Assembly: GCA_002720055.1 (NCBI GenBank)
Contig: PBGH01000004.1
Span: 58,873-122,872, forward strand
Origin: Methanobacteriota archaeon
GTDB lineage: Archaea; Thermoplasmatota; Poseidoniia; Poseidoniales; Thalassarchaeaceae
DNA: 64,000 nucleotides
Direction of reading: 5' to 3'
Numbering within the stretch: the stretch's first letter is position 1; every line of letters begins with the position of its first letter. Shown here one piece after another: positions 17,358-25,336 of the stretch. The translations under genes and the position numbers were made by a program. A model generated the notes under the pieces. It saw nothing but the letters and a program-made list of their open reading frames with translations. It was not told the origin of the DNA and did not search any database.

Positions 17358-18569
17358 TTATAGTTTAGATTGCCTCTTACTTTGTTCTCTAGAGAGTAGC
17401 CTACATCTACTAATTTGCTTTTCGCAAAGTTCTGTCTGTTCTTTATCGAGTCCCCTTTCAAGTGACTGAGTGAAGCATTTTATTGCATCATTAAACATCT
17501 CAACTGCAGCATATGATGATCCCATGTTGAATAGAGTCTTGCCGGTTACATTCTGCGGGTCCAAGGATATGGCCGTATGATATGCTATAACGCTCTCAGA
17601 ATATCTGCCTGAATTGTATAATGCATTGCCCCTCCCGTTGTGAGCCTTGACTTTAAGTTCAATTTCACCCATAGGGCAACCTCCAATGCACTTTTCAAAG
17701 GTAGAAATAGACTCCTCATTTTTTCCTTCATTAAGAAGATTTATTGCCATATTATACCAACTAACAGATTGCTCAAAATCCCCTCTATCTTCTTCAAAGT
17801 TAGATTCACTATGATGTATTGATTCAGCTATCTCAATTAATTTTTCAGTAGAGTTCATTTCCTCTTCGACCTCAATTGTGATATTTTCAATTGAATCATC
17901 GATATTTTCTGCCCTCTTCCGACATTGCTCAGCTCTATCAGGATATCCTGCTGAATCGAGAGCAGAAGCAAGGCCGCGCCATACCTCAGGAGAGTTTGGT
18001 GATCCCTCAAGTAGACCTTTCCATAGGGAAACAGCCTTAGAGTGCTCTCCTGTATTGGTAAGGGACTTCGCTTCAGCAATTATCGAAGATTCGCCATCAA
18101 CCAAGTTCGCGTCTTGTAAGGACTGTTCTGTTCGAACTATTGAATCATCAACGATTGGCTTTGCCTCAATGAATAGTTTTTCTGGTGGATCGGCTACAGA
18201 TGTTTGAATTTTCGATAAGGCTACCAATTTAGAATTATCCGGAAAATGAATGATGGCTTTGGAAGCATATTCAGAGGCAGAAGTGAGATCCTTGTTTTCT
18301 AATAATATGGCAAGATTTGCTAGAGTAGCTCCATGATTGGGAAATAACTCGTCCGATTTCTGAAATGACTCAACTGATTCGGAAATATTACCTAAATTAT
18401 GGTGAATTACACCCAGGCAGTACCAAGATGTAGGATTGTTTTCATCCATTTGAATCGCTTGTAAGTAGGACTCAAGTGATTCCTCATATCTTCCAGAATC
18501 TGCCAACTTTGAAGCCTCGAGTAATTTTTCCGAAACCTGCCCGCTCACATCCCCCGTGGCAAAATACAT
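17358..18569 (-). CDS. Tetratricopeptide repeat protein
   Basis: A 403-residue soluble protein built from TPR helices. Clear repeats occur near residues 11-45 (SGRYEESLESYLQAIQMDENNP), 46-79 (LGNISESVESFQKSDELFP), 80-110, 165-205 (TGEHSKAVSLWKGLLEGSPN), 267-295 and 308-385 (SGRYSESVIAYHTAISLDP, then FNDAIKCFTQSLERG). An acidic linker around residues 215-255 separates the two repeat blocks. No enzymatic domain, signal peptide or membrane segment is evident. TPR proteins act as scaffolds, and its partner is unknown. It is divergent from the flavin reductase gene. Confidence 0.85.
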   Translation of the reverse strand: MYFATGDVSGQVSEKLLEASKLADSGRYEESLESYLQAIQMDENNPTSWYCLGVIHHNLGNISESVESFQKSDELFPNHGATLANLAILLENKDLTSASEYASKAIIHFPDNSKLVALSKIQTSVADPPEKLFIEAKPIVDDSIVRTEQSLQDANLVDGESSIIAEAKSLTNTGEHSKAVSLWKGLLEGSPNSPEVWRGLASALDSAGYPDRAEQCRKRAENIDDSIENITIEVEEEMNSTEKLIEIAESIHHSESNFEEDRGDFEQSVSWYNMAINLLNEGKNEESISTFEKCIGGCPMGEIELKVKAHNGRGNALYNSGRYSESVIAYHTAISLDPQNVTGKTLFNMGSSYAAVEMFNDAIKCFTQSLERGLDKEQTELCEKQISRCRLLSREQSKRQSKL

Positions 18570-18634
18570 GTCGAATAAGAGTTCGCAAGTTATGTTAACG
18601 GCGACAATTAAGTCTAGGACCCCCTGTTGGAGCC

Positions 18635-19180
18635 GTGGATGAACCTCTGCTAATAATGGGAATTTGCGGAACGTATGATCTTGATTCAGCTAACGGAAGG
18701 ATGTTGGAATTGGCTCTTTCGGAATGTGAAAGGTTAGGTTCGAGAGTGGAAATTTGGGATCACGGCGAAAGGCCACTGCCACTAGTTGGGGCAGATGGTT
18801 CTTGGGACGATGCCAATGTCAAAGATTTCCAAGATCTAGCTGTAGCAGCCGACGCATTTATCCTTTCAAGTCCTGAATATCATGGAACCATGAGTGGTGT
18901 AATGAAAAATAGTCTCGATTGGCTATATTCCAAACATACATCTGGAAAGATATTCGGATTAATAAGCACTCTTGGGGGACAATCAAGTAATAATACCCTG
19001 AATCATATGAGAATAGCAGCTAGATGGATTCATGGTTGGGTTGCCCCAGAACAGATTGCAGTCCCCCATATCAAAGAAGCATTCCATGAAGATGGTACGT
19101 TAGTAGATGGGTCTATTACTGAAAGACTGATCATTATGGCTGAATCAATCGTTGATAACACTTCAAAGTTGAGGAGATAA
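18635..19180 (+). CDS. NAD(P)H-dependent FMN reductase-like flavoprotein
   Basis: A 181-residue flavodoxin-like protein of the NADPH-dependent FMN reductase family. It has a phosphate-binding loop near the N-terminus (GICGTYDLDSANGRMLE), the motif SSPEYHGTMSGVMKNSLDWL that binds the flavin ring, and GLISTLGGQSSNNTL. Such enzymes reduce free flavin or small quinones, and the electron acceptor here is not known. A GAGGAG ribosome site overlapping its stop drives the 57-residue membrane peptide that follows, so the three genes from 18635 to 19715 are probably one transcript. Confidence 0.85.
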   Translation: MDEPLLIMGICGTYDLDSANGRMLELALSECERLGSRVEIWDHGERPLPLVGADGSWDDANVKDFQDLAVAADAFILSSPEYHGTMSGVMKNSLDWLYSKHTSGKIFGLISTLGGQSSNNTLNHMRIAARWIHGWVAPEQIAVPHIKEAFHEDGTLVDGSITERLIIMAESIVDNTSKLRR

Positions 19181-19182
19181 TC

Positions 19183-19356
19183 TTGAGTTCACTCGTCCTA
19201 AATGAAGAGTCTTTGGTTTCTCTATCACTAATGTCAATATCAGGGGTAGCAGCATGGTGGTCAAATAATATTCTCAGAGACATTATCAAAGTACGAATAT
19301 TCGCATTTTTTGGCATAATTGCATCCATATGGTTAATCTGGAGCGTGATGAAATAA
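19183..19356 (+). CDS. Small membrane protein, 57 residues
   Basis: A short open frame beginning with TTG at 19183, six bases after a GAGGAG ribosome site that overlaps the end of the flavin reductase gene, and ending with TAA at 19354-19356. The product has about 57 residues with hydrophobic stretches at about 10-25 (VSLSLMSISGVAAWW) and 36-56 (VRIFAFFGIIASIWLIWSV), separated by a short charged piece, suggesting a two-pass helical hairpin. Its last 28 bases overlap the next gene in another frame, implying translational coupling. The function is unknown. Confidence 0.6.
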   Translation: MSSLVLNEESLVSLSLMSISGVAAWWSNNILRDIIKVRIFAFFGIIASIWLIWSVMK

Positions 19357-19715
19357 GTAATGAAATTATACCTATCAGAGTTGTCGGTGAATGGGAATTA
19401 TCGTCCAAAGGAAATGTGATTATTTTTCAAAAAAAGGAACTTTCAATTATAGAAGAAAAAATAGCTAAAATGTTCAATGCACCTAAGGAAGTAAAAAGAG
19501 AATTGGATGAGATGAACTCTTCATTATGGTTATTAATGGATGGAAAAAAGACACTGTTTGAAATTATTTTAGAAATGGAAAAAAAATACACTGAGCGAAT
19601 AGTTCCCGCTAGTGAAAGGATAATTAAATCAATAAAAAAATTCGTAGATTTGGGATTAGTTAGAATTGTTAAAATGAGTGATAAGCAAAATCGGAATTTA
19701 CAACGCATAGAGTAA
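19329..19715 (+). CDS. PqqD-like small winged-helix protein
   Basis: A 128-residue protein whose C-terminal 80 residues fit the PqqD/RRE pattern: LDEMNSSLWLLMDGKKT, LFEIILEMEKKYTE, then SIKKFVDLGLVRIV. PqqD-type domains bind precursor peptides and present them to modifying enzymes, but stand-alone forms of unknown role are also common. The N-terminal 30 residues look like short strands (IIPIRVVGEWELSSKGN). No radical SAM partner is visible nearby. It overlaps the 57-residue membrane peptide by 28 bases and ends one base before the convergent membrane protein. Confidence 0.7.
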   Translation: MVNLERDEISNEIIPIRVVGEWELSSKGNVIIFQKKELSIIEEKIAKMFNAPKEVKRELDEMNSSLWLLMDGKKTLFEIILEMEKKYTERIVPASERIIKSIKKFVDLGLVRIVKMSDKQNRNLQRIE

Positions 19716-19716
19716 G

Positions 19717-20517
19717 CTATTCATCTTCTATTGAGGTACGTAAAATCTCATTTCTATTTTCCCTGTATCTAGCTGAAAAATAGACCATTAGGGGAATCAC
19801 TAATACCAGGAAAAAACAACCAACCAAAGCAGAAAAACTGTAAACAGTTTCTTGGAATGGGTCTAACTGGAATTGGTTCAACTCAACTAACTCGTGACTG
19901 GAAAACTCTGATTCGATAAAAATACCATCATTTGAGACAATTTCATCATTTTCATAGATTGAAATTTTCCATGTAATTATCATTTTGGCCCTATCTATAA
20001 GATCAGCAGCATCATTTTGTGCATTCTCTTCACTATTCGCCTCAAGATAACCCTTACCCTTTATGGGTAAATCCAGTGAAACCCTACCTCTTAGAACGCC
20101 ACTACCATTATCTAGCTTCATAGAATGGGTGCGACTATATTCACATGTTTCGATAATCGAGGAATAATCACTGTCCGGCTCATTACAGACATATTTTTGA
20201 TCACTATCCCCTAAACTCGGCGAATGAGACCAGTTTGTACCCTCAGAAACCACTGTCAATACAGACCCAGGAGGCGCGTTTTCGACGGTGAAATTAACCC
20301 AAGTAATTGCGTCATTCGTACTGAAAAACCATTCTGCGAATCCTTCATTTTCCTCTTTAAGATCCATCGACTGGGACTCATTTGTAGTTGTATATTCATA
20401 GTACTCAGAGTCGACAGTGTTAGAATACACGGCAAAAGAGAGCAGTATGATGAGAGTCATTCCTGTTCCGACCATCGTTCGCAGCATGTTCGGATTCTTA
20501 GAGAGTGATTTTTTCAC
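19717..20517 (-). CDS. Hypothetical protein with N- and C-terminal membrane anchors
   Basis: A 266-residue protein with membrane segments at about residues 12-31 (MVGTGMTLIILLSFAVYS) and 226-250 (VYSFSALVGCFFLVLVIPLMVYF). The roughly 190 residues between them are acidic and look like an extracellular beta domain; two cysteines (CNEP, CEYS) could form a disulfide. The short cytoplasmic tail is charged (ARYRENRNEILRTSIEDE). I recognise no family. It is divergent from the ribosomal-protein cluster at 20644. Confidence 0.72.
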   Translation of the reverse strand: MKKSLSKNPNMLRTMVGTGMTLIILLSFAVYSNTVDSEYYEYTTTNESQSMDLKEENEGFAEWFFSTNDAITWVNFTVENAPPGSVLTVVSEGTNWSHSPSLGDSDQKYVCNEPDSDYSSIIETCEYSRTHSMKLDNGSGVLRGRVSLDLPIKGKGYLEANSEENAQNDAADLIDRAKMIITWKISIYENDEIVSNDGIFIESEFSSHELVELNQFQLDPFQETVYSFSALVGCFFLVLVIPLMVYFSARYRENRNEILRTSIEDE

Positions 20518-20585
20518 AATATTTCCAAGATGTGGTTATTTTTGAATGCTTGTCAGTAGAATATCCTATTTAATCTCAAAACTAA

Positions 20586-20603
20586 AACCGTGACATCACG
20601 GTT
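20586..20603. promoter_or_regulatory. Inverted repeat at the S19e operon promoter
   Basis: AACCGTGA and TCACGGTT face each other across two bases (CA), a perfect 8-bp arm palindrome 41 bp before the S19e start codon. A TATA-like TTAAATA overlaps its right arm (20602-20608). The position is that of an operator over the promoter, or a hairpin in the mRNA leader. No cognate regulator is evident. Confidence 0.5.
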
Positions 20604-20643
20604 AAATACGGTCTGTTGGACGGGCGGGACGCACGGTGAAGCA

Positions 20644-21114
20644 ATGACGACGTACTACGACATTCCAGCGGACATGTTAATTTCTAGTCTGAGTGCGAAA
20701 TTGCATTCCTTTGAGGGGATCAAAGCTCCTGAATGGGCACATCACGCAAAGACAGGGACACACAGGGAAAGACCGCCGGTACAAGAGGATTGGTGGCATA
20801 CCAGGGCAGCTTCTATACTTAGAAAAGTCGCTCTCAAAGGTCCAATCGGAACCAATAGAATTTCTCAAGAATTTGGCGGGGCTAAGGATAGAGGTGTCAA
20901 GAAAAATAAGGCTGTGGCTGGTTCCAGAAATATTTCTAGGAAGATTATGCAACAACTTTTACTATCGGGATTACTGGAAGAATCAATGAATAGCTCAGGA
21001 ACAGTAAATCAAGGAAAAATTGTCAGTTCCAAGGGACAGAGTTTATTGGATGAAGTCGCACATTCAGTCAGGGAAGAGGCGGAAAGGCGCTTTCCGGGAC
21101 TCAATAGATATTGA
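20644..21114 (+). CDS. rps19e: Ribosomal protein S19e
   Basis: A 156-residue small-subunit protein found only in archaea and eukaryotes. Typical segments are YYDIPADMLISSLSAKL, APEWAHHAKTGTHRERPP, WWHTRAASILRKVALKGPIG, FGGAKDRGVKKNK and ISRKIMQQLLLSGLLEE. The ATG at 20644 with GGTGA just upstream is chosen; an earlier in-frame start at 20590 would run through the promoter palindrome. It is first in a tight cluster with L39e, L31e and S17e. Confidence 0.95.
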   Translation: MTTYYDIPADMLISSLSAKLHSFEGIKAPEWAHHAKTGTHRERPPVQEDWWHTRAASILRKVALKGPIGTNRISQEFGGAKDRGVKKNKAVAGSRNISRKIMQQLLLSGLLEESMNSSGTVNQGKIVSSKGQSLLDEVAHSVREEAERRFPGLNRY

Positions 21115-21123
21115 AGTGATTTT

Positions 21124-21279
21124 ATGGCAAGAAACAAACCCTTTGCAAAGAAAAAGCGTTTGAATAAGGTCACCAAACAAAATAAAAGGGTACCAGTATG
21201 GGTTGTTATGAAGACCAACAGGAAAACGAATTCACACCCAAAGCGACACATGTGGCGTAGGTCTAAGCTCCAGAGGTGA
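21124..21279 (+). CDS. rpl39e: Ribosomal protein L39e
   Basis: A 51-residue, very basic large-subunit protein. It begins [19 protein letters not shown] and continues with PVWVVMKTN, a segment followed by [19 protein letters not shown], exactly the pattern of L39e, which lines the nascent-peptide exit tunnel. It starts 9 bases after S19e, and its stop is within the ribosome site of L31e. Confidence 0.95.
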   Translation: MARNKPFAKKKRLNKVTKQNKRVPVWVVMKTNRKTNSHPKRHMWRRSKLQR

Positions 21280-21283
21280 TGAT

Positions 21284-21547
21284 TTGGCTGAAATTAAAGA
21301 AATGACAATTCCCCTTCGTGCGGCTTGGAACGTGCCTAGAACATATAGGGCCAAAAGGGCAATGGCAGAAGTTAAGAAACATGTGGCAAGGCACATGAAG
21401 AAAACCGATGAAGAAGAGATCTGGATTGATGAGGCTGTCAATCACGCAATATGGTCTAGAGGAATGCAACATCCACCTAGGAAAATAAAAGTTGTATGCA
21501 CTCGTGAGGAAGGATTTCCCCTTGAAGTTAAATTGATGGAGGAGTAA
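21284..21547 (+). CDS. rpl31e: Ribosomal protein L31e
   Basis: An 87-residue large-subunit protein near the tunnel exit. Typical segments are [30 protein letters not shown] and [22 protein letters not shown]. The start is TTG at 21284, supported by GAGGTGAT directly upstream; an ATG six codons later (21302) is the alternative. The gene lies two bases before S17e. In many archaea L31e is followed by eIF6, which is absent here. Confidence 0.94.
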   Translation: MAEIKEMTIPLRAAWNVPRTYRAKRAMAEVKKHVARHMKKTDEEEIWIDEAVNHAIWSRGMQHPPRKIKVVCTREEGFPLEVKLMEE

Positions 21548-21549
21548 AA

Positions 21550-21741
21550 ATGGGAAATATTCGACCATCTTTCATTAAGACTAGGGCTCTGAGGCTTGTC
21601 GAGACTTATCCGGACCAATTCACAGACGATTTCGAAACAAACAAGCATCTCGTTACAGAATTTTCCGACGTGGATAATAAGAGAATGAGAAATTGGATCG
21701 CAGGATACATCACTCGATACAAGCAGAGAAGAGTGGATTAA
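21550..21741 (+). CDS. rps17e: Ribosomal protein S17e
   Basis: A 63-residue small-subunit protein. [32 protein letters not shown] and the C-terminal [15 protein letters not shown] are the conserved parts of archaeal S17e. It is the last of the four-gene ribosomal cluster, with trmJ starting 36 bases later. Confidence 0.93.
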   Translation: MGNIRPSFIKTRALRLVETYPDQFTDDFETNKHLVTEFSDVDNKRMRNWIAGYITRYKQRRVD

Positions 21742-21777
21742 CGCATCACTCATCAGCTATGACTCAGCCGAAGGAGT

Positions 21778-22533
21778 ATGGGTGAGCGAAGAAGCGAAGC
21801 GCTTCCTAAATTCTCAAAAGATATTTCTATCATCTTGGTTAATCCTGAGCATGATGGCAATATTGGGGCTGTTGCTCGAACAATGCTTAATTTCGGCATT
21901 ACTGATCTTAGGGTGGTTGGCAGGGATGGTGAGTGGTCAGAGGAGACTAGGAAAAGAGCAAAGAATGCCCAGCGAGTTATTGATAGTTCGCATGTTTATG
22001 AAACAATAGAGGATTCGGTATCTGATTGCTCACTAGTTATAGGCACATCCGGCAAGAGGGAAGATGGGGAGAAAACATCAGTTAGACATTTTCTATTTCC
22101 CGACGAAATCCCAGAGAGAGCTTCAGGTATCGATGGTAGAATAGCGATCGTATTTGGGCCTGAGGGAAAGGGCTTGATTAACAGGGAGTTAGCAATGTGC
22201 GACATTTTAGTTACAATTCCAACATGGGAAGGATACCCAATTCTGAATCTAAGTCATGCAGTTTCTATTATTTGTTTTTCATGGTATGTTAACTCAGATA
22301 CACCGAAACCCTCGGGAACGGGAGGCAGACTCTTAGACCCTGAGCTTAGAAGAAAGCTTAGGTCTGAGGTAGGTAGGATGGTCAAATCCATGCCAACTAA
22401 GGAGCACAAGAGAAAAGGAATAGAAGAAACTCTCCTGAGGGTAATTATCAGGGGTCTCCCAAAAAACGATGAAATCCACAGGATTATCGGAGTACTTACA
22501 GAGGCTGCCAATTCATTTGAGGGGGATCCATGA
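21778..22533 (+). CDS. trmJ: SPOUT tRNA/rRNA 2'-O-methyltransferase, TrmJ type
   Basis: A 251-residue SpoU-family RNA methyltransferase. The three SPOUT motifs are clear: LVNPEHDGNIGAVARTMLNFG, IVFGPEGKGLINRELAMCD and the trefoil-knot motif IPTWEGYPILNLSHAVSI. The group 1 (TrmJ/LasT) wording points to 2'-O-methylation of tRNA position 32 using SAM, as in Sulfolobus TrmJ. An AAGGAGT ribosome site precedes the ATG. The last 21 bases overlap the convergent queD. It probably shares the ribosomal cluster's transcript. Confidence 0.9.
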   Translation: MGERRSEALPKFSKDISIILVNPEHDGNIGAVARTMLNFGITDLRVVGRDGEWSEETRKRAKNAQRVIDSSHVYETIEDSVSDCSLVIGTSGKREDGEKTSVRHFLFPDEIPERASGIDGRIAIVFGPEGKGLINRELAMCDILVTIPTWEGYPILNLSHAVSIICFSWYVNSDTPKPSGTGGRLLDPELRRKLRSEVGRMVKSMPTKEHKRKGIEETLLRVIIRGLPKNDEIHRIIGVLTEAANSFEGDP

Positions 22534-22968
22534 GGCCCAAGACTTGGGAGTCTCCCTTACATGAAGTGCTCTTACAACCAGTCTATTACCGTATTTAGAC
22601 CTAATATGGGGCTCTATCTGCTCAAATCCCCACTTGGCTAGGTTCTCGGCCGTTGGTACGAATGGAACCACTAAAGTTCTATGCTGATCGCCCAATACTG
22701 CAAGAGCTTTACGAGCATCTTCGTCCCCTTCATAGACTATGAATGCATGATCAACTACATCATGAATACGTTCAGTAAGAATTTTTGAAATATCGGAGAA
22801 ATCCATAAGCATACCCTCCTCGGATACTCCCGCCTCTGTTACAACATCACCCTCTAGTTCCACCTCCCACCTATATCTGTGACCATGCATATGTTTACAC
22901 TTACTCTTGTGGTTAGGAACTCTATGTCCTGTGTCGGTCTCTACCCATCTTCTTATCCTGGATACCAT
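22513..22968 (-). CDS. queD: 6-carboxytetrahydropterin synthase (QueD/PTPS family)
   Basis: A 151-residue member of the PTPS/QueD family. It has CKHMHGHRYRWEVELEG with the family C-x3-HGH zinc and catalytic motif, a first zinc histidine in ETDTGHRV, MLMDFSDI, VVDHAFIV and the C-terminal HVRETPKSWASW. QueD converts dihydroneopterin triphosphate to 6-carboxytetrahydropterin, the second step towards preQ0 and, in archaea, archaeosine in tRNA. It is the last gene of the operon folE-queE-queC-msrB-queD and abuts msrB. Confidence 0.93.
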   Translation of the reverse strand: MVSRIRRWVETDTGHRVPNHKSKCKHMHGHRYRWEVELEGDVVTEAGVSEEGMLMDFSDISKILTERIHDVVDHAFIVYEGDEDARKALAVLGDQHRTLVVPFVPTAENLAKWGFEQIEPHIRSKYGNRLVVRALHVRETPKSWASWIPLK

Positions 22969-23382
22969 CTAATCACCATGTTCAAAATCTATACTGGCCG
23001 AATTAATGCAATATCTCTCACCGCCGAATTCCAATGGACCGTCATCAAAGACATGACCTAGGTGTGCATCACATGATCCACATCTAACTTCGACTCTCAA
23101 CATGCCATATGTTCTATCCTCCAGCCTTCTAATCCCTGCTCTTTCATCTTCTGAATGAAAGGCTGGCCAGCCGCATCTGGAATGGTACTTCATTTCTGAT
23201 GTGAAAAGTAGATGACCGCAGCAAATACAAAGATAATCGCCCTTTCTATCCTCCATGTAGTAGATACCAGTGTTAGGTGGTTCTGTACCGGCCTGTCTGG
23301 TTACATGGTACTGAAGATCTGAGAGTCTCTCCCTCCATTCTGCATCTCTGTCTGGATCAAATTTGGGTAACTTTTCACTCAA
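22969..23382 (-). CDS. msrB: Peptide methionine (R)-S-oxide reductase MsrB
   Basis: A 137-residue MsrB that repairs oxidised methionine in proteins. It has zinc-binding CxxC pairs in CICCGH and RCGSCDAHLGHVFDDG, the substrate segment RCGWPAFHS, and the catalytic cysteine in RYCINSASIDF. It sits inside the preQ0 operon, overlapping queC by 8 bases and abutting queD, although it has no known role in that pathway. The location implies shared expression, perhaps under oxidative or light stress, which is inference. Confidence 0.95.
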   Translation of the reverse strand: MSEKLPKFDPDRDAEWRERLSDLQYHVTRQAGTEPPNTGIYYMEDRKGDYLCICCGHLLFTSEMKYHSRCGWPAFHSEDERAGIRRLEDRTYGMLRVEVRCGSCDAHLGHVFDDGPLEFGGERYCINSASIDFEHGD

Positions 23383-24157
23383 TTAGTTCACCCCCATAGG
23401 TCTGTGATAATGCATACTCTAGAATTGTTTCCCAGTCGTCAACATACTCTATCGGATCCTGTCTACCAATCTTATGGAATGCCAGTATCCTTTCTACGTC
23501 AGCACCTGATTTTCCGGAGCTTCTACCATCTTCATCCGGATTGTAAGATGTATTAGTATTCCCAAGTACAGTATCGAAATTCAAACCCAGTTTCTCACAA
23601 GAAATTATTGCGTCCTGAAGTATAGAAGTCTTATCTCCTGAAATATACGGCAGATGGAAACTGATTCTCCCACTCCCCCAGTTACCCAAAGAAAATGATT
23701 TTTCTAGGGACTCATAAAATTCTGGTCTACAATCAGGGTAAATCACATGATCACCACTATGCACACCGAGAGAAATTCTAACATCACAATCCTCTGAAAT
23801 TGATATGCTAAGGGCGTGCGCGTATAGAATAGACGCAAATATTGAGTTTCGGTTTGGTACTACAGTTTGTTTCATTTGTTCAGATTCATAATGGCCCTCG
23901 GGAATATCGATATCTTCGTCTGTTAAAGCTGAAAATAATGTTGACATCGCTGATTTAAGATTGATAACAGAGTGATCAATGTCATAACCCATTCCTGAGA
24001 GATATAGGAGGTTGTCTTTTGCACGGACCAACTCAATTGAGTGCTTCTGCCCGTAATCATATGAAATACAGGTTATCTCGCTCCCTTCAGCAAGTAGCCT
24101 AAGAAGCAGAGAGGTACTGTCCATCCCCCCAGATAGCGACATTACAGACCTGATCAT
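23375..24157 (-). CDS. queC: 7-cyano-7-deazaguanine synthase QueC
   Basis: A 260-residue ATP-dependent enzyme that turns 7-carboxy-7-deazaguanine into preQ0. It has the PP-loop VMSLSGGMDSTSLLLRL at the N-terminus, ISYDYGQKHSIEL, VVPNRNSIFASI and LGVHSGDHVIYPDCRPEF. The usual C-terminal zinc-cysteine cluster (normally CGxCxxC) is not evident: only SYNPDEDGRSSGKSGADVER is seen there, a notable loss. The ATG at 24157 overlaps the queE stop as ATGA; longer frames up to 24199 would run into queE. Confidence 0.9.
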   Translation of the reverse strand: MIRSVMSLSGGMDSTSLLLRLLAEGSEITCISYDYGQKHSIELVRAKDNLLYLSGMGYDIDHSVINLKSAMSTLFSALTDEDIDIPEGHYESEQMKQTVVPNRNSIFASILYAHALSISISEDCDVRISLGVHSGDHVIYPDCRPEFYESLEKSFSLGNWGSGRISFHLPYISGDKTSILQDAIISCEKLGLNFDTVLGNTNTSYNPDEDGRSSGKSGADVERILAFHKIGRQDPIEYVDDWETILEYALSQTYGGELIE

Positions 24158-24750
24158 AGTATTCCCATCCATTTGTGCGTCTGCAAACTCAATCGCCATC
24201 CAGGACTTTCTTTCACAATTTTCTCGACTAATTGGAAGCCTTTGCCGTTCTGTTCCACTGTGTCATCATCTATGTAGCATGGTTGTATAAAATGATGAGT
24301 AAAGCCGATTTTCAGATTATCGTACACAGACATATCCTGACCACAATAAACCACCTTAAGCTCATCACCTGTTCGTTGTTTAATAGGAACATTAGGATAT
24401 AACTGATCTTTAGGGCTTACACATATCCAATCAATAACAGAATCAATAGGGATGGTACCATTAGTCTCTATAGATAGTGTTAATCCATGACTCTTCAATC
24501 TCTTTCCGATAGATGAGAGATCCTGCAGAGCAGGCTCCCCGCCCGTAAAGATTACTCTGTCACACCGATAGGAGAGAACTTGTTCAACGATAGAGTCAAT
24601 ACTCTTCTCCTCGAAAGAAAGAAAATTGGTATCACACCACTCACATCTCAGGTTACAGTTTCCAAATCTGATAAAAACATGAGGAATGCCACTATGGAAA
24701 CCTTCACCCTGAATCGAATGGAAAATTTCCACTATTGGATAGGTTTGCAT
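24154..24750 (-). CDS. queE: 7-carboxy-7-deazaguanine synthase QueE (radical SAM)
   Basis: A 198-residue radical SAM enzyme that contracts the ring of 6-carboxytetrahydropterin. It has EIFHSIQGEGFHSGIPHVF, the cluster motif in FGNCNLRCEWCDTNF, a C-x3-C-x2-C pattern for the 4Fe-4S cluster, FTGGEPALQD and IETNGTIP. The start MQTYPIVEI at 24750 leaves 4 bases after folE; a longer frame to 24840 lies within folE and is rejected. It is co-translated with queC through an ATGA overlap. Confidence 0.94.
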   Translation of the reverse strand: MQTYPIVEIFHSIQGEGFHSGIPHVFIRFGNCNLRCEWCDTNFLSFEEKSIDSIVEQVLSYRCDRVIFTGGEPALQDLSSIGKRLKSHGLTLSIETNGTIPIDSVIDWICVSPKDQLYPNVPIKQRTGDELKVVYCGQDMSVYDNLKIGFTHHFIQPCYIDDDTVEQNGKGFQLVEKIVKESPGWRLSLQTHKWMGIL

Positions 24751-24754
24751 ATTA

Positions 24755-25336
24755 TCATCCCTGAATTGGAGGACTACGAATAAGCTGCAGAACCTCATCT
24801 CTTGCCTCTGCCTTTTCAAAGAAGACTCCCCGCATTGCACTGGTTGTCATTATTGCATTCTGCTTCTTTACCCCTCTACATTTCATACAACCATGTTGGG
24901 CCTCAAGAATTACCGCACAGCCTAATGGTTGCAGATTTTCTACGATATCGTTTGCTATAGATTGAGTGATCCGTTCTTGATTCTGTAATCTCTTAGAATG
25001 CATATCAAGTAACCTTGCTAGCTTACTGATACCAACTATCCTATTGACTGGGATATAGGCTATATGGCCCCTTCCAGAGAATGGTTGCAGATGGTGCTCA
25101 CATGTACTATGAAACTCCATATCTCTAAGAAGTACAATACCATCAAATCCTTCCGCATTAAATGTTGAGTCTAATATTAATTTAGCATCCATCTCATAAC
25201 CGCAAAAAATCTCATCGTAAGATTCGATCACTCTCTTTGGGGTATTGACTAATCCCTCTCTGAAATCTGAATTAGAGGACTCGATGTATCTTAGTAATGT
25301 CTCAACCGCCCTAACCGCTTCCTCCTTATTCGCCAT
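24755..25336 (-). CDS. folE: GTP cyclohydrolase I (FolE, type IA)
   Basis: A 193-residue GTP cyclohydrolase I that makes 7,8-dihydroneopterin triphosphate, the start of both preQ0 and folate synthesis. Zinc ligands and catalytic residues are in STCEHHLQPFSGRGHIAY and QHGCMKCRGV, with VGISKLARLLDMHSKRLQNQE between. This is the zinc-dependent bacterial/eukaryotic type, whereas most archaea use the unrelated iron-dependent MptA. The start codon follows the stop of the RHH regulator directly (TGAATG), so the two are co-translated. Its product could also feed folate for the FTCD-type enzymes at 36-37 kb. Confidence 0.95.
   Translation of the reverse strand: MANKEEAVRAVETLLRYIESSNSDFREGLVNTPKRVIESYDEIFCGYEMDAKLILDSTFNAEGFDGIVLLRDMEFHSTCEHHLQPFSGRGHIAYIPVNRIVGISKLARLLDMHSKRLQNQERITQSIANDIVENLQPLGCAVILEAQHGCMKCRGVKKQNAIMTTSAMRGVFFEKAEARDEVLQLIRSPPIQG

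Noticed and set aside
21759..21785. Eight-codon frame overlapping the trmJ start, a possible leader peptide
   Set aside because: No clear regulatory codons or hairpin; such frames arise by chance.
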